Positions 15,183 through 21,243 of a stretch of DNA of 23,319 nucleotides are shown one piece after another. This stretch comes from an uncultured Saprospiraceae bacterium (GTDB lineage Bacteria > Bacteroidota > Bacteroidia > Chitinophagales > Saprospiraceae). Made by a program: the position numbers and the translations under genes. The DNA is taken from NCBI GenBank assembly GCA_938033975.1, contig CALHKJ010000218.1:1-23319 (forward strand), written 5' to 3'. Position 1 is the first letter of the stretch. Every line of letters starts with the position of its first letter. A model generated the notes under the pieces. The model did not search any database. It saw nothing but the letters and a program-made list of their open reading frames with translations, and had not been told where the DNA came from.

Positions 15183-16522
15183 AGCCATCTATTCCAAAAG
15201 GTACTAGAGATTTTCTTCCTAGCGAAGTTTATAAAAGAGAGTACATATTCAATATCATCAAAAGGGTTTTTCAAAAATATGGCTATGTGCCTATCGAAAC
15301 ACCTACGATGGAAAATCTTGAAACGCTCACGGGTAAATATGGTGAAGAGGGAGATAGACTATTGTTTAAAGTTTTAAACAACGGTGATTTTCTAGCCAAG
15401 GCTGATAAAGATGCTTTGGGCGCTATGGATTCAAAAAAATTGACCTCTAGTATCTCGAAGAGAGGCCTGAGATATGATCTTACTGTGCCATTTGCGAGAT
15501 ATGTTGTACAACACCAGAACGACCTTCAACTACCCTTTAAACGCTATCAAATTCAACCTGTATGGAGGGCTGATAGACCCCAAAGAGGCCGTTATCACGA
15601 GTTTTATCAGTGTGATGTAGATGTTGTGGGCTCAGACTCCTTGATGTACGAAGCTGAGCTTGTACAGATCTATGATGAGGTATTCAGATCTTTGGGTTTA
15701 GAGGTTGAAGTCCTTGTAAACAATAGAAAAGTATTGTTTGGTTTTGCAGAAGCATTAGGTCTTGAAGACAAGTTTATGCCGATGACAATTTGCTTGGATA
15801 AGTTGGATAAGATTGGACCAGAGAAGGTTATTATCGAACTTGAGAAGAGTGGAATAGAAAAAAGCAAAGGAGAAAAACTACTAGACTTTATAACGGTAAA
15901 AACATTGGATGAACTTGAAGCTAAATTCGAAAATGCGCCAACAGGTTTAGCTGGGATAAAGGAACTACGACAATTCCATAGCTACCTTAATCAATCGCAA
16001 TCACACAATACAATTTCATTTGACCCTTCATTGGCAAGAGGATTAAACTATTATACGGGATGTATTTTTGAGGTGAAGGCAAAGGGAGTCAATATGGGAA
16101 GCATTGGAGGAGGAGGAAGATATGATGATCTGACAAGTGTCTTTGGTTTAAAAGATATTTCAGGAGTTGGTGTCTCTTTTGGATTTGCTAGGATTTTTGA
16201 TGTGATGGAAGAGCTAAAATTATTTCCTAAGGATATTGGTAATAAAACACAAATTCTAATTGCCAGTTTTAGTGAGGGTGCACTTATCTACTCCTTTGAA
16301 TTGGGAACAGAACTACGGAAGGCGGGTATTAGTTGTGATATTTATCCATCCGCGGCGAAAATGAAAAAGCAACTTAACTACGCAAACAAAAAAGCAATTC
16401 CTTTTGTGGTGATTATTGGTGAAGACGAAATCAGTTCAGGACAATGGCAATTAAAGAATATGGTATCCGGTGAGCAAATGAAATTTGATACAGCAGGATT
16501 GATCAAATATTTATCCAACTAG
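15179..16522 (+). CDS. hisS: histidyl-tRNA synthetase
   Basis: Class II homodimeric synthetase that charges tRNA-His, 447 residues. Motifs: KGTRDFLPSE (7-16), LRYDLTVPFARYV (97-109), motif 2 RYHEFYQCDVDVVG (138-151), the His-specific LARGLNYYTG (285-294), GGGRYDDL (311-318) and motif 3 GVSFGFARIFD. The C-terminal approximately 90 residues form the anticodon-binding domain. Length and order are normal. The ATG overlaps the pheS stop (ATGA). It converges on a minus-strand unknown with 17 bp between stops and no clear terminator. Confidence 0.97.
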   Translation: MKPSIPKGTRDFLPSEVYKREYIFNIIKRVFQKYGYVPIETPTMENLETLTGKYGEEGDRLLFKVLNNGDFLAKADKDALGAMDSKKLTSSISKRGLRYDLTVPFARYVVQHQNDLQLPFKRYQIQPVWRADRPQRGRYHEFYQCDVDVVGSDSLMYEAELVQIYDEVFRSLGLEVEVLVNNRKVLFGFAEALGLEDKFMPMTICLDKLDKIGPEKVIIELEKSGIEKSKGEKLLDFITVKTLDELEAKFENAPTGLAGIKELRQFHSYLNQSQSHNTISFDPSLARGLNYYTGCIFEVKAKGVNMGSIGGGGRYDDLTSVFGLKDISGVGVSFGFARIFDVMEELKLFPKDIGNKTQILIASFSEGALIYSFELGTELRKAGISCDIYPSAAKMKKQLNYANKKAIPFVVIIGEDEISSGQWQLKNMVSGEQMKFDTAGLIKYLSN

Positions 16523-16539
16523 CTGATGCTTCATACCTC

Positions 16540-17055
16540 CTAATTGATTCTACTATAATTTTCAAGCTTAACTTCAGAATTAGATCTATCTATCCTTAGA
16601 GTGATAGCTTTTGGTTTTGCGAATTTAGCTTGTTCTTCTATTTGATTTAGTTTTCGATTGCAGTCCAATTCCATAGACATCGCAAGAGTGGAAAAGTATA
16701 CTATAAACGAATTGCCATATTTGCGCATTCCCCAACTCATTTGGTGACTTGAAGTACAATCCTCAGATATGTGGATAGTATATGTTCCAGTATTTGCTGT
16801 CTTAAAATCTAGGACTATTGGAAATTCTTTTCCTTCTTTCTCGGTAATTCCTTCCCATTTGTATTCTCCAAGCATGCTAGCTATTTCTTCTTCTCGTTTT
16901 TGTTTAGCTTCTTCTTGAACTGCCATCATCTCTTTAGCCTGTTCTATTAATTCAGTCTGGTTACCACTGCCATTTTTATGTACCCTAATAGCAATTCTAA
17001 GTACCATAAATCCGAGTAAAAGAATCAAGGCAAGACCATATAATATCTTTTTCAT
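16540..17055 (-). CDS. uncharacterised membrane-anchored protein
   Basis: I do not recognise a family. The 171-residue protein has an N-terminal hydrophobic segment (about 4-24) acting as signal anchor or uncleaved signal. A charged helical stretch (about 36-64, Glu/Lys/Gln-rich, probably coiled coil) follows. The C-terminal domain (about 65-171) is predicted mostly beta, with two Cys (about 114 and 134) that could form a disulfide outside the cytoplasm. The motif GEYKWEG resembles the opening strands of small lipocalin-like or 'glycoprotein-like' repeats in Bacteroidota, but this is only a resemblance. It is flanked by hisS (convergent) and by the 439-bp gap before the transglycosylase (divergent). 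Confidence 0.7.
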   Translation of the reverse strand: MKKILYGLALILLLGFMVLRIAIRVHKNGSGNQTELIEQAKEMMAVQEEAKQKREEEIASMLGEYKWEGITEKEGKEFPIVLDFKTANTGTYTIHISEDCTSSHQMSWGMRKYGNSFIVYFSTLAMSMELDCNRKLNQIEEQAKFAKPKAITLRIDRSNSEVKLENYSRIN

Positions 17056-17224
17056 TTTGCTTTTATCTGCTGTAAGTCAAGAAATGGTCCATTTCGAGAT
17101 TCGATTTGATTTGTCTAAATGTTAAAGTTTTGGGCAATCCTCGAGGGAATTACCTCCCATTTTTCCTTAACAAAATTTTATTTGGCAATTGGAGAAACAC
17201 TTAGGTTTTCGGGGCGTTATAATG

Positions 17225-17249
17225 GTTCTGTTTTCTTTAAGAAAACGAT
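17225..17249. repeat. palindromic repeat copy 1
   Basis: The core GTTTTCTTTAAGAAAAC (17230-17246) is a perfect 8+1+8 palindrome, preceded by GTTCT and followed by GAT. A diverged copy lies at 17460-17489. It could be an operator half of a repressor system. Confidence 0.4.
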
Positions 17250-17392
17250 ATATACAATGTTTCGTTCAATGCCCAACAGTTGACATTATCGAGAGAAATG
17301 TAATCTATTTGGCATAATTCTTGGTTGTAACATATTAAGAATATTTATAATATGATTCTTTTGGTAAATAGGCTCTTAGAATTATATTTGCG

Positions 17393-17400
17393 AACCAATA
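17393..17400 (+). promoter_or_regulatory. Bacteroidota -7 promoter box for the transglycosylase
   Basis: TATATTTG matches TAnnTTTG exactly. Transcription would start near 17405-17409, giving a leader of about 90 nt that contains the hairpin at 17430-17449 and palindrome copy 2. A -33 TTG at ideal spacing is missing (nearest TTG at 17361-17363, too far). Confidence 0.45.
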
Positions 17401-17429
17401 TTTATATATGATAATTGAATAATATATAT

Positions 17430-17449
17430 AAGTTGTTGTAAAACAACTT
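17430..17449 (+). promoter_or_regulatory. leader hairpin with GNRA-type loop
   Basis: AAGTTGTT (17430-17437) and AACAACTT (17442-17449) form an 8-bp stem closed by the tetraloop GTAA (GNRA type), followed by TTTA. In the predicted 5' leader of the transglycosylase mRNA it could be a weak attenuator, an mRNA-stabilising stem, or the 3' end of a short upstream transcript. Confidence 0.4.
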
Positions 17450-17459
17450 TTTATAGATT

Positions 17460-17489
17460 GTTCTCTTGTTTTATTTAAAGAAAACCGAT
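17460..17489. repeat. palindromic repeat copy 2
   Basis: GTTCT, then CTT, then GTTTTATTTAAAGAAAAC (17468-17485), then CGAT, ending 5 bp before the ATG at 17495. It differs from copy 1 by a few substitutions and small insertions. The palindrome has one mismatch between arms. If copy 1 is an operator, copy 2 would overlap the ribosome-binding region. Confidence 0.4.
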
Positions 17490-17494
17490 TAAAA

Positions 17495-18667
17495 ATGTGT
17501 AATTCCATGATTCAACAAAACTTTGTTGTGAGATCTCTCGCAATAGCTGTTTTAATGCTTGTCTTTAACCAATCTGCTTTTAGCCATACAGCTATAGCTA
17601 CAGATGGTAGTATAAGAACATATGCAAATAAAGTTACCAAGTCAGAGGCTTCGTATAGATTGAGTCAGCTAAACTCAGTCATAGATATAACGGTAACTGA
17701 TGAGGTACAAGAACGCATCCAGCAATATACATATACATATAGAAGCTCAGCAGAAAAATTATTAGGAAGAACAAATGTTTATTTTCCATTATTTGAAAGA
17801 GAAATAATGAGAAGAGGTATGCCTGACGATCTAAAATATTTGGCTGTCATCGAATCTATGCTAAATCCAAGTGCTACTTCTAAATCTGGAGCAGCAGGTC
17901 TATGGCAATTTATGAAAGCAACTGGTAAGATGGTTGGACTAGAGGTAAATTCTGTTGTGGATCAAAGAAGAAGTGTTGAACTTTCAACGCAAGGAGCACT
18001 TGACTATTTACAATCACTGTATGATAGATTTGGAGATTGGAATTTGGCAATAGCAGCATATAATTGTGGACCTGGAAATGTAGCGAAGGCAATTAGAAAA
18101 TCAGGAAGTAAAGACTTTTGGAAATTGAGAAAATATCTTCCAACAGAAACGCAGAAATATTTGCCAAGATTTATTGCCGCTATGTATCTAACTAATTTCT
18201 ACCAACACCATGGACTTACTCCAAATGATGTTAATACTGATCATACAAACTACCTTACGGTAAATGTAAATCAGTCCTTGAAATTTTCATCACTTGCTAA
18301 AGATCTTGGTCTAGAAAATGACAAAATACTTAGAGAGTTAAACCCAGAATATCTTTCCGGTTATGTACCTGGAAAATCTCAATATACAATTAGAATTCCT
18401 TCAAGAACTGGCGATAAATATTTTCAAAAATATGAGCCTGGTGTTTATTCTAAAATAATGGAAGAAAGAGCAGAGCTTGAAAGAACTCGATTATTGGAAT
18501 TGAAAAAAGAAAAAGAAGCTGAACGAAGAAGCATGCAACGTGATAGTATAACAACGCTACAAAGCCTAGTATCATTGATTCTAAGCCCACTTCAATCTAA
18601 TCAACCAACGAAACAATACAAGATACCTACGAGAATGAGATCTCGTGAAAGTTATCTTAGAGTATAA
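17495..18667 (+). CDS. MltD-like membrane-bound lytic murein transglycosylase with LysM
   Basis: Envelope enzyme that cleaves peptidoglycan glycan strands to 1,6-anhydro products, 390 residues. The signal peptide is about 1-30, ending near SAFSHT. The SLT (GH23) domain spans about 90-205: catalytic Glu120 in LAVIESMLNPSA, then SGAAGLWQFM (131-140) and AIAAYNCGPGNV (185-196), all standard motifs. A LysM-type domain (about 252-302) binds glycan. The tail (about 315-390) is charged and helical. E. coli MltD has two LysM domains; this one shows one. The start could be ATG 17495 or, four codons on, ATG 17507; both keep the signal peptide. The long upstream gap contains repeats and a promoter box. 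Its final codons overlap the T-tract of the opposing terminator. Confidence 0.93.
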   Translation: MCNSMIQQNFVVRSLAIAVLMLVFNQSAFSHTAIATDGSIRTYANKVTKSEASYRLSQLNSVIDITVTDEVQERIQQYTYTYRSSAEKLLGRTNVYFPLFEREIMRRGMPDDLKYLAVIESMLNPSATSKSGAAGLWQFMKATGKMVGLEVNSVVDQRRSVELSTQGALDYLQSLYDRFGDWNLAIAAYNCGPGNVAKAIRKSGSKDFWKLRKYLPTETQKYLPRFIAAMYLTNFYQHHGLTPNDVNTDHTNYLTVNVNQSLKFSSLAKDLGLENDKILRELNPEYLSGYVPGKSQYTIRIPSRTGDKYFQKYEPGVYSKIMEERAELERTRLLELKKEKEAERRSMQRDSITTLQSLVSLILSPLQSNQPTKQYKIPTRMRSRESYLRV

Positions 18668-18702
18668 AAAAAATAGGGAGTGATGCATTACACATCACTC
18701 CC
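18663..18702 (-). terminator. intrinsic terminator downstream of the small heat-shock operon
   Basis: A perfect 10-bp stem, GGGAGTGATG (18676-18685) with CATCACTCCC (18693-18702), encloses a 7-nt loop. Read on the minus strand it is followed by an eight-base T-run (A-run at 18664-18672 on plus). It lies 22 bp past the stop of the 144-residue Hsp20 gene, and its T-tract runs into the transglycosylase stop region. On the plus strand no T-run follows, so any effect on the transglycosylase transcript would be weaker. Confidence 0.9.
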
Positions 18703-18724
18703 AAACTATCTACACTATTCCAAC

Positions 18725-19159
18725 TTAACTAATCTCAATAGTCTTTGATGTAGCTTTTTTTACTTCTACTTTTGGAAGACAGATGGATAATATTCCATCT
18801 TCATAATTCGCATCAATTTTTGATGTATCGATTCCTTCAGGTAAGAAAAAACTTCTTTCAAATGAAACAAAAGAATACTCTCTTCTTCTGTATTTTCTTT
18901 CCTTGTCATCTTCAGTCTTCTCTTCTTTTTTCTCTACAGATATTTTCAAATTATCATCCTTCAATGATATATTGAAATCACTTTTCTTAAGACCTGGAGC
19001 AGCAAGTTCAATTTCGAAATTCTTATTGTGCTCAATTATGTTTACTCTTGGGTGAGTTGCAATAACATCGCTTCCTACAAAGTCTCCAATAGTTGAATTA
19101 AAGAATCCATCTAGTAATTGGTTGATAGATGTATTCGGATTAAATTTTGATAAGTTCAT
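18725..19159 (-). CDS. small heat-shock protein, Hsp20/alpha-crystallin family (144 residues)
   Basis: Cytoplasmic ATP-independent holdase that forms oligomers and binds unfolding proteins. The alpha-crystallin domain covers about 34-134. It includes ELAAPGLKKSDFNISL (51-66), the charged loop EKKEEKTEDDKERKYRRREY (75-94), FERSFFLPEGID and the conserved YEDGILSICLPK. The C-terminal IEI is the I-x-I tail motif that docks between subunits. The N-terminal arm (1-33) is longer and more hydrophobic than that of its neighbour. It lies 16 bp downstream of the 122-residue Hsp20 gene and upstream of a strong terminator, so it is the second gene of a two-gene heat-shock operon. Confidence 0.95.
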   Translation of the reverse strand: MNLSKFNPNTSINQLLDGFFNSTIGDFVGSDVIATHPRVNIIEHNKNFEIELAAPGLKKSDFNISLKDDNLKISVEKKEEKTEDDKERKYRRREYSFVSFERSFFLPEGIDTSKIDANYEDGILSICLPKVEVKKATSKTIEIS

Positions 19160-19175
19160 TTTGATAAATTTTAGT

Positions 19176-19544
19176 TTACTTAATATTTATAGTTCTTGAT
19201 TTAGCTTCCTCGCTTTTTGGAATTACTATTTTTAAAATTCCTGCGTCAAGCTCTGCATTGATATTTTCTACATCAATGTTTTTTGGCAGCTTGAAGCTTC
19301 GATTTATTTCTAATGGATGGTACTCCCTTCTAAATGGAGATTTTGTTTCTTCTTGTGCTGGACTCGAAATAGTCAATGTATTGTCATCAATATTCATTTT
19401 GATGTCAGATTTTTGAAAACCTGGTGCAAGCATTTCTAAAGACCAATCATTTTCTGATTCGAAAATATTTGTTGGTCCTTTTCTTAGAATTGAACGATGA
19501 CCTTTCTTGTGTTCCTTAGGTGGTGATAATAGTTGATATAACAT
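19176..19544 (-). CDS. small heat-shock protein, Hsp20/alpha-crystallin family (122 residues)
   Basis: Second small heat-shock chaperone, first in the operon. The alpha-crystallin domain covers about 26-112. Motifs are LEMLAPGFQKSDIKMNID (36-53), HPLEINRSFKLPKNID and LDAGILKIVIPK, and the tail I-x-I motif is INI. The N-terminal arm is only about 25 residues and basic (Lys/Arg/His-rich), and the loop between the central strands is shorter than in its partner. Two divergent sHSPs in tandem often form mixed oligomers or divide client types; that is inference here. The ATG abuts a 13-bp hairpin in the leader (19544-19578), a plausible RNA thermometer. I see no CIRCE element. Confidence 0.94.
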   Translation of the reverse strand: MLYQLLSPPKEHKKGHRSILRKGPTNIFESENDWSLEMLAPGFQKSDIKMNIDDNTLTISSPAQEETKSPFRREYHPLEINRSFKLPKNIDVENINAELDAGILKIVIPKSEEAKSRTINIK

Positions 19545-19578
19545 GAATCAATTTTTTTAGTGATTAAAAACTGATTCA
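19544..19578 (-). promoter_or_regulatory. start-codon-abutting leader hairpin; candidate RNA thermometer
   Basis: On the minus-strand mRNA, TGAATCAGTTTTT (19578-19566) pairs with AAAAATTGATTCA (19556-19544) over 13 positions with one G-U wobble. The loop is 9 nt. The last base of the 3' arm is the A of the start codon, and the A-rich stretch upstream of the ATG is half buried. Only A-U-rich pairs hold it, so it would melt with moderate heat. sHSP leaders are the classic home of ROSE and fourU thermometers; this one has neither signature. Confidence 0.5.
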
Positions 19579-19643
19579 ATAAGCTCAATAGCTGTACCAT
19601 TCAAAAAAAGAAGAAAAAATATCAGGTAAGACACTAAACATAC

Positions 19644-19654
19644 GCCATAATGGC
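19644..19654. repeat. 11-bp palindrome upstream of the heat-shock operon
   Basis: GCCAT-A-ATGGC is a perfect 5+1+5 palindrome, 66 bp beyond the leader hairpin and beside TATGTTTA (minus strand, 19642-19635), a one-mismatch -7-like box. It may be an operator for heat-shock control, but so short a palindrome can arise by chance. Confidence 0.25.
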
Positions 19655-19684
19655 AGCTAATATTATCTTAGGTGACAATTTGGC

Positions 19685-21070
19685 TTAATTGCTGTAGATG
19701 ATTTTTTGAAATGATCTGCTTTGCTTCCCAATTATTTCAATAAAGTAAATGCCTGATTTTGAAGCTTGAATGTCAATATTCAATTCTTTAGTGCTCAAAA
19801 GTAGTTGACCTGACGCATTGTAGATTTTCACCAAATCAATTTTATCAGTACTTATGATGTTGATGTTTCCAGATGTTGGGTTAGGAAAAATACTGTATTC
19901 TAATGTAGCTTCTTGGATACTACTAATTTGATTTTCAAGTAGCCCGCTTCTTGGTCCTTCTAGCATAGACCTCATAATATTTACTTGACCATTTGTAAAC
20001 ATGTTTTGACACGACTCCAAACTATAATCCATATAGTTCTCTATCATATCTGGTAATCCATCCTCCATACAACTATCTTTTGAATGAAGATCACCACATC
20101 CTCCAATATCTATTGTCGGTTGAGAATCACTTTCAGCTGTTGGTGTATCTGAAATTCCATCATCAACTGTGCAATCTCCATCACCCCAAATATGACGCAG
20201 ACCTAGATAATGTCCAACTTCATGCACACAAGTACGACCTGCATCATTGGTTCCAGCAAGAACTCCTGCAAAAGGATTGTCTTTACCAACTGCTTGAAAA
20301 TGTAAGACAACACCATCTTTATTTTCAAGGTCTTCTGGAAAAATATCTTCAGGCCAATTTGGAGCTTCCATTGGAGGATAAGCAAAACCCAAAACAAAAG
20401 GTATTGGATCTCCTCCTGCAAGTCCTTCTAATCCTAGGTTAGCAATCCAAATATTTAAATAGCGATTCGTGTCCCATGCATCTTTACCTCCAGTTGCATC
20501 ACTTTTCATGGCGTCAAGATCAAGTGCTTCACTTCCAGCAAAAAATTCGTCTATACAAGCTGCCACATCAGGATCTGCAAAATCGGAACCACATTCTCCA
20601 AGTGCTTCTAATAGATCTGTAATTGATATATTGATAAAAGATGCTAGGCTTGTAAATGTCCTTGTAATTCCATTGGTTGGATTTCCAGCGGGGTCTTCAC
20701 CAGCTAAGAAAAACTCTATTTCCGCATCGGCTGCTTGAGACAAAAATATAGCTCTTGTTTCATTGGCATTACTATTTAATCTTCTGAAATCTTCATTGAG
20801 TATGTCTATTTGATTTTTCAAAATAGCATCACTAAGATTTTGATCATCGTTATTATAAACTACATGAAAAACAACTGGAATTCTTAAAACATCTGCTCGA
20901 CTAGTGCTTCTTGTTTTTGCTTCCTCAAATGTCTGGTCAACCACCTTATTGATTCCAGGATATTTATTTTCAAGTTGATGCTTAATTAAAACATCCCCAC
21001 AGAAGTGATTTGTTTGAGCACAAACACTGAGGCATAAAAATGAAAATAGCAAAGAAGAAAAGACTTTCAT
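19685..21070 (-). CDS. M43-family (pappalysin-like) metalloprotease with T9SS sorting domain
   Basis: Secreted zinc protease of 461 residues. The signal peptide covers about 1-19 (ending VCAQ). The metzincin zinc motif HEVGHYLGLRH (283-293) gives three His ligands and Glu284, and the Met-turn lies in NYMDYS (345-350). Cys-rich segments around 300-355 suggest disulfides, as in cytophagalysin/ulilysin. The C-terminal approximately 70 residues (392-461) form a type A T9SS domain: IFPNPTSGNINI, KIYNASGQLLLS, and the final SGIYFIEI...QKIIYSN pattern. It should cross the outer membrane by type IX secretion. The inner A/S/D/E-rich segment (about 160-260) separates the N-terminal and zinc parts. Gene downstream of the reprolysin-like gene, same strand. 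Confidence 0.94.
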   Translation of the reverse strand: MKVFSSLLFSFLCLSVCAQTNHFCGDVLIKHQLENKYPGINKVVDQTFEEAKTRSTSRADVLRIPVVFHVVYNNDDQNLSDAILKNQIDILNEDFRRLNSNANETRAIFLSQAADAEIEFFLAGEDPAGNPTNGITRTFTSLASFINISITDLLEALGECGSDFADPDVAACIDEFFAGSEALDLDAMKSDATGGKDAWDTNRYLNIWIANLGLEGLAGGDPIPFVLGFAYPPMEAPNWPEDIFPEDLENKDGVVLHFQAVGKDNPFAGVLAGTNDAGRTCVHEVGHYLGLRHIWGDGDCTVDDGISDTPTAESDSQPTIDIGGCGDLHSKDSCMEDGLPDMIENYMDYSLESCQNMFTNGQVNIMRSMLEGPRSGLLENQISSIQEATLEYSIFPNPTSGNINIISTDKIDLVKIYNASGQLLLSTKELNIDIQASKSGIYFIEIIGKQSRSFQKIIYSN

Positions 21071-21175
21071 AGTAGTGATTTAGCTTAAATATACTCAGAG
21101 AAATCTTTATCTCCTAAACTTGCAACTTAACTTATAAGTAAAGATTCTATAGCAGGATATTTAACCACAATTACA

Positions 21176-21205
21176 TAAAAAAAGCGGACAGATATTGCCC
21201 GCTTT
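21176..21205 (-). terminator. intrinsic terminator of the reprolysin-like gene
   Basis: AAAGCGG (21181-21187) pairs with CCGCTTT (21199-21205); after one mismatch a CA/TG pair extends the stem around the loop GATAT. On the minus strand a seven-base T-run follows (A-run 21177-21183 on plus). It sits 38 bp past the stop codon and separates the two protease genes. Confidence 0.85.
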
Positions 21206-21243
21206 CAAATTTGGTTGTTATAAAGTTAGTTAGTCGTTTTCTT

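Larger units (their letters stand above)
17056..17494. other. 439-bp intergenic region upstream of the transglycosylase
   Basis: No ORF above about 31 codons is convincing. The region contains two related palindromic elements (17225-17249 and 17460-17489), a -7-type promoter box (17393-17400) and a leader hairpin with a GTAA loop (17430-17449). The remainder is AT-rich and I see nothing else in it. Its length suggests control of the lytic transglycosylase or an unannotated small RNA. Confidence 0.6.

Noticed and set aside
16523..16539. Terminator between hisS and the convergent unknown gene
   Set aside because: Only 17 bp and no stem with a T-run; a 7-bp stem at the hisS end has a 12-nt loop and no T-run.
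17222..17317. 31-codon ORF on the plus strand in the gap before the transglycosylase
   Set aside because: It is short, has no start context and no recognisable product, and contains palindrome copy 1; more likely chance.
20080..20442. 120-residue plus-strand ORF opposite the M43 protease gene
   Set aside because: It is antisense to a clear coding sequence with motifs, and its own translation is rich in His/Leu/Gln repeats typical of a shadow frame.
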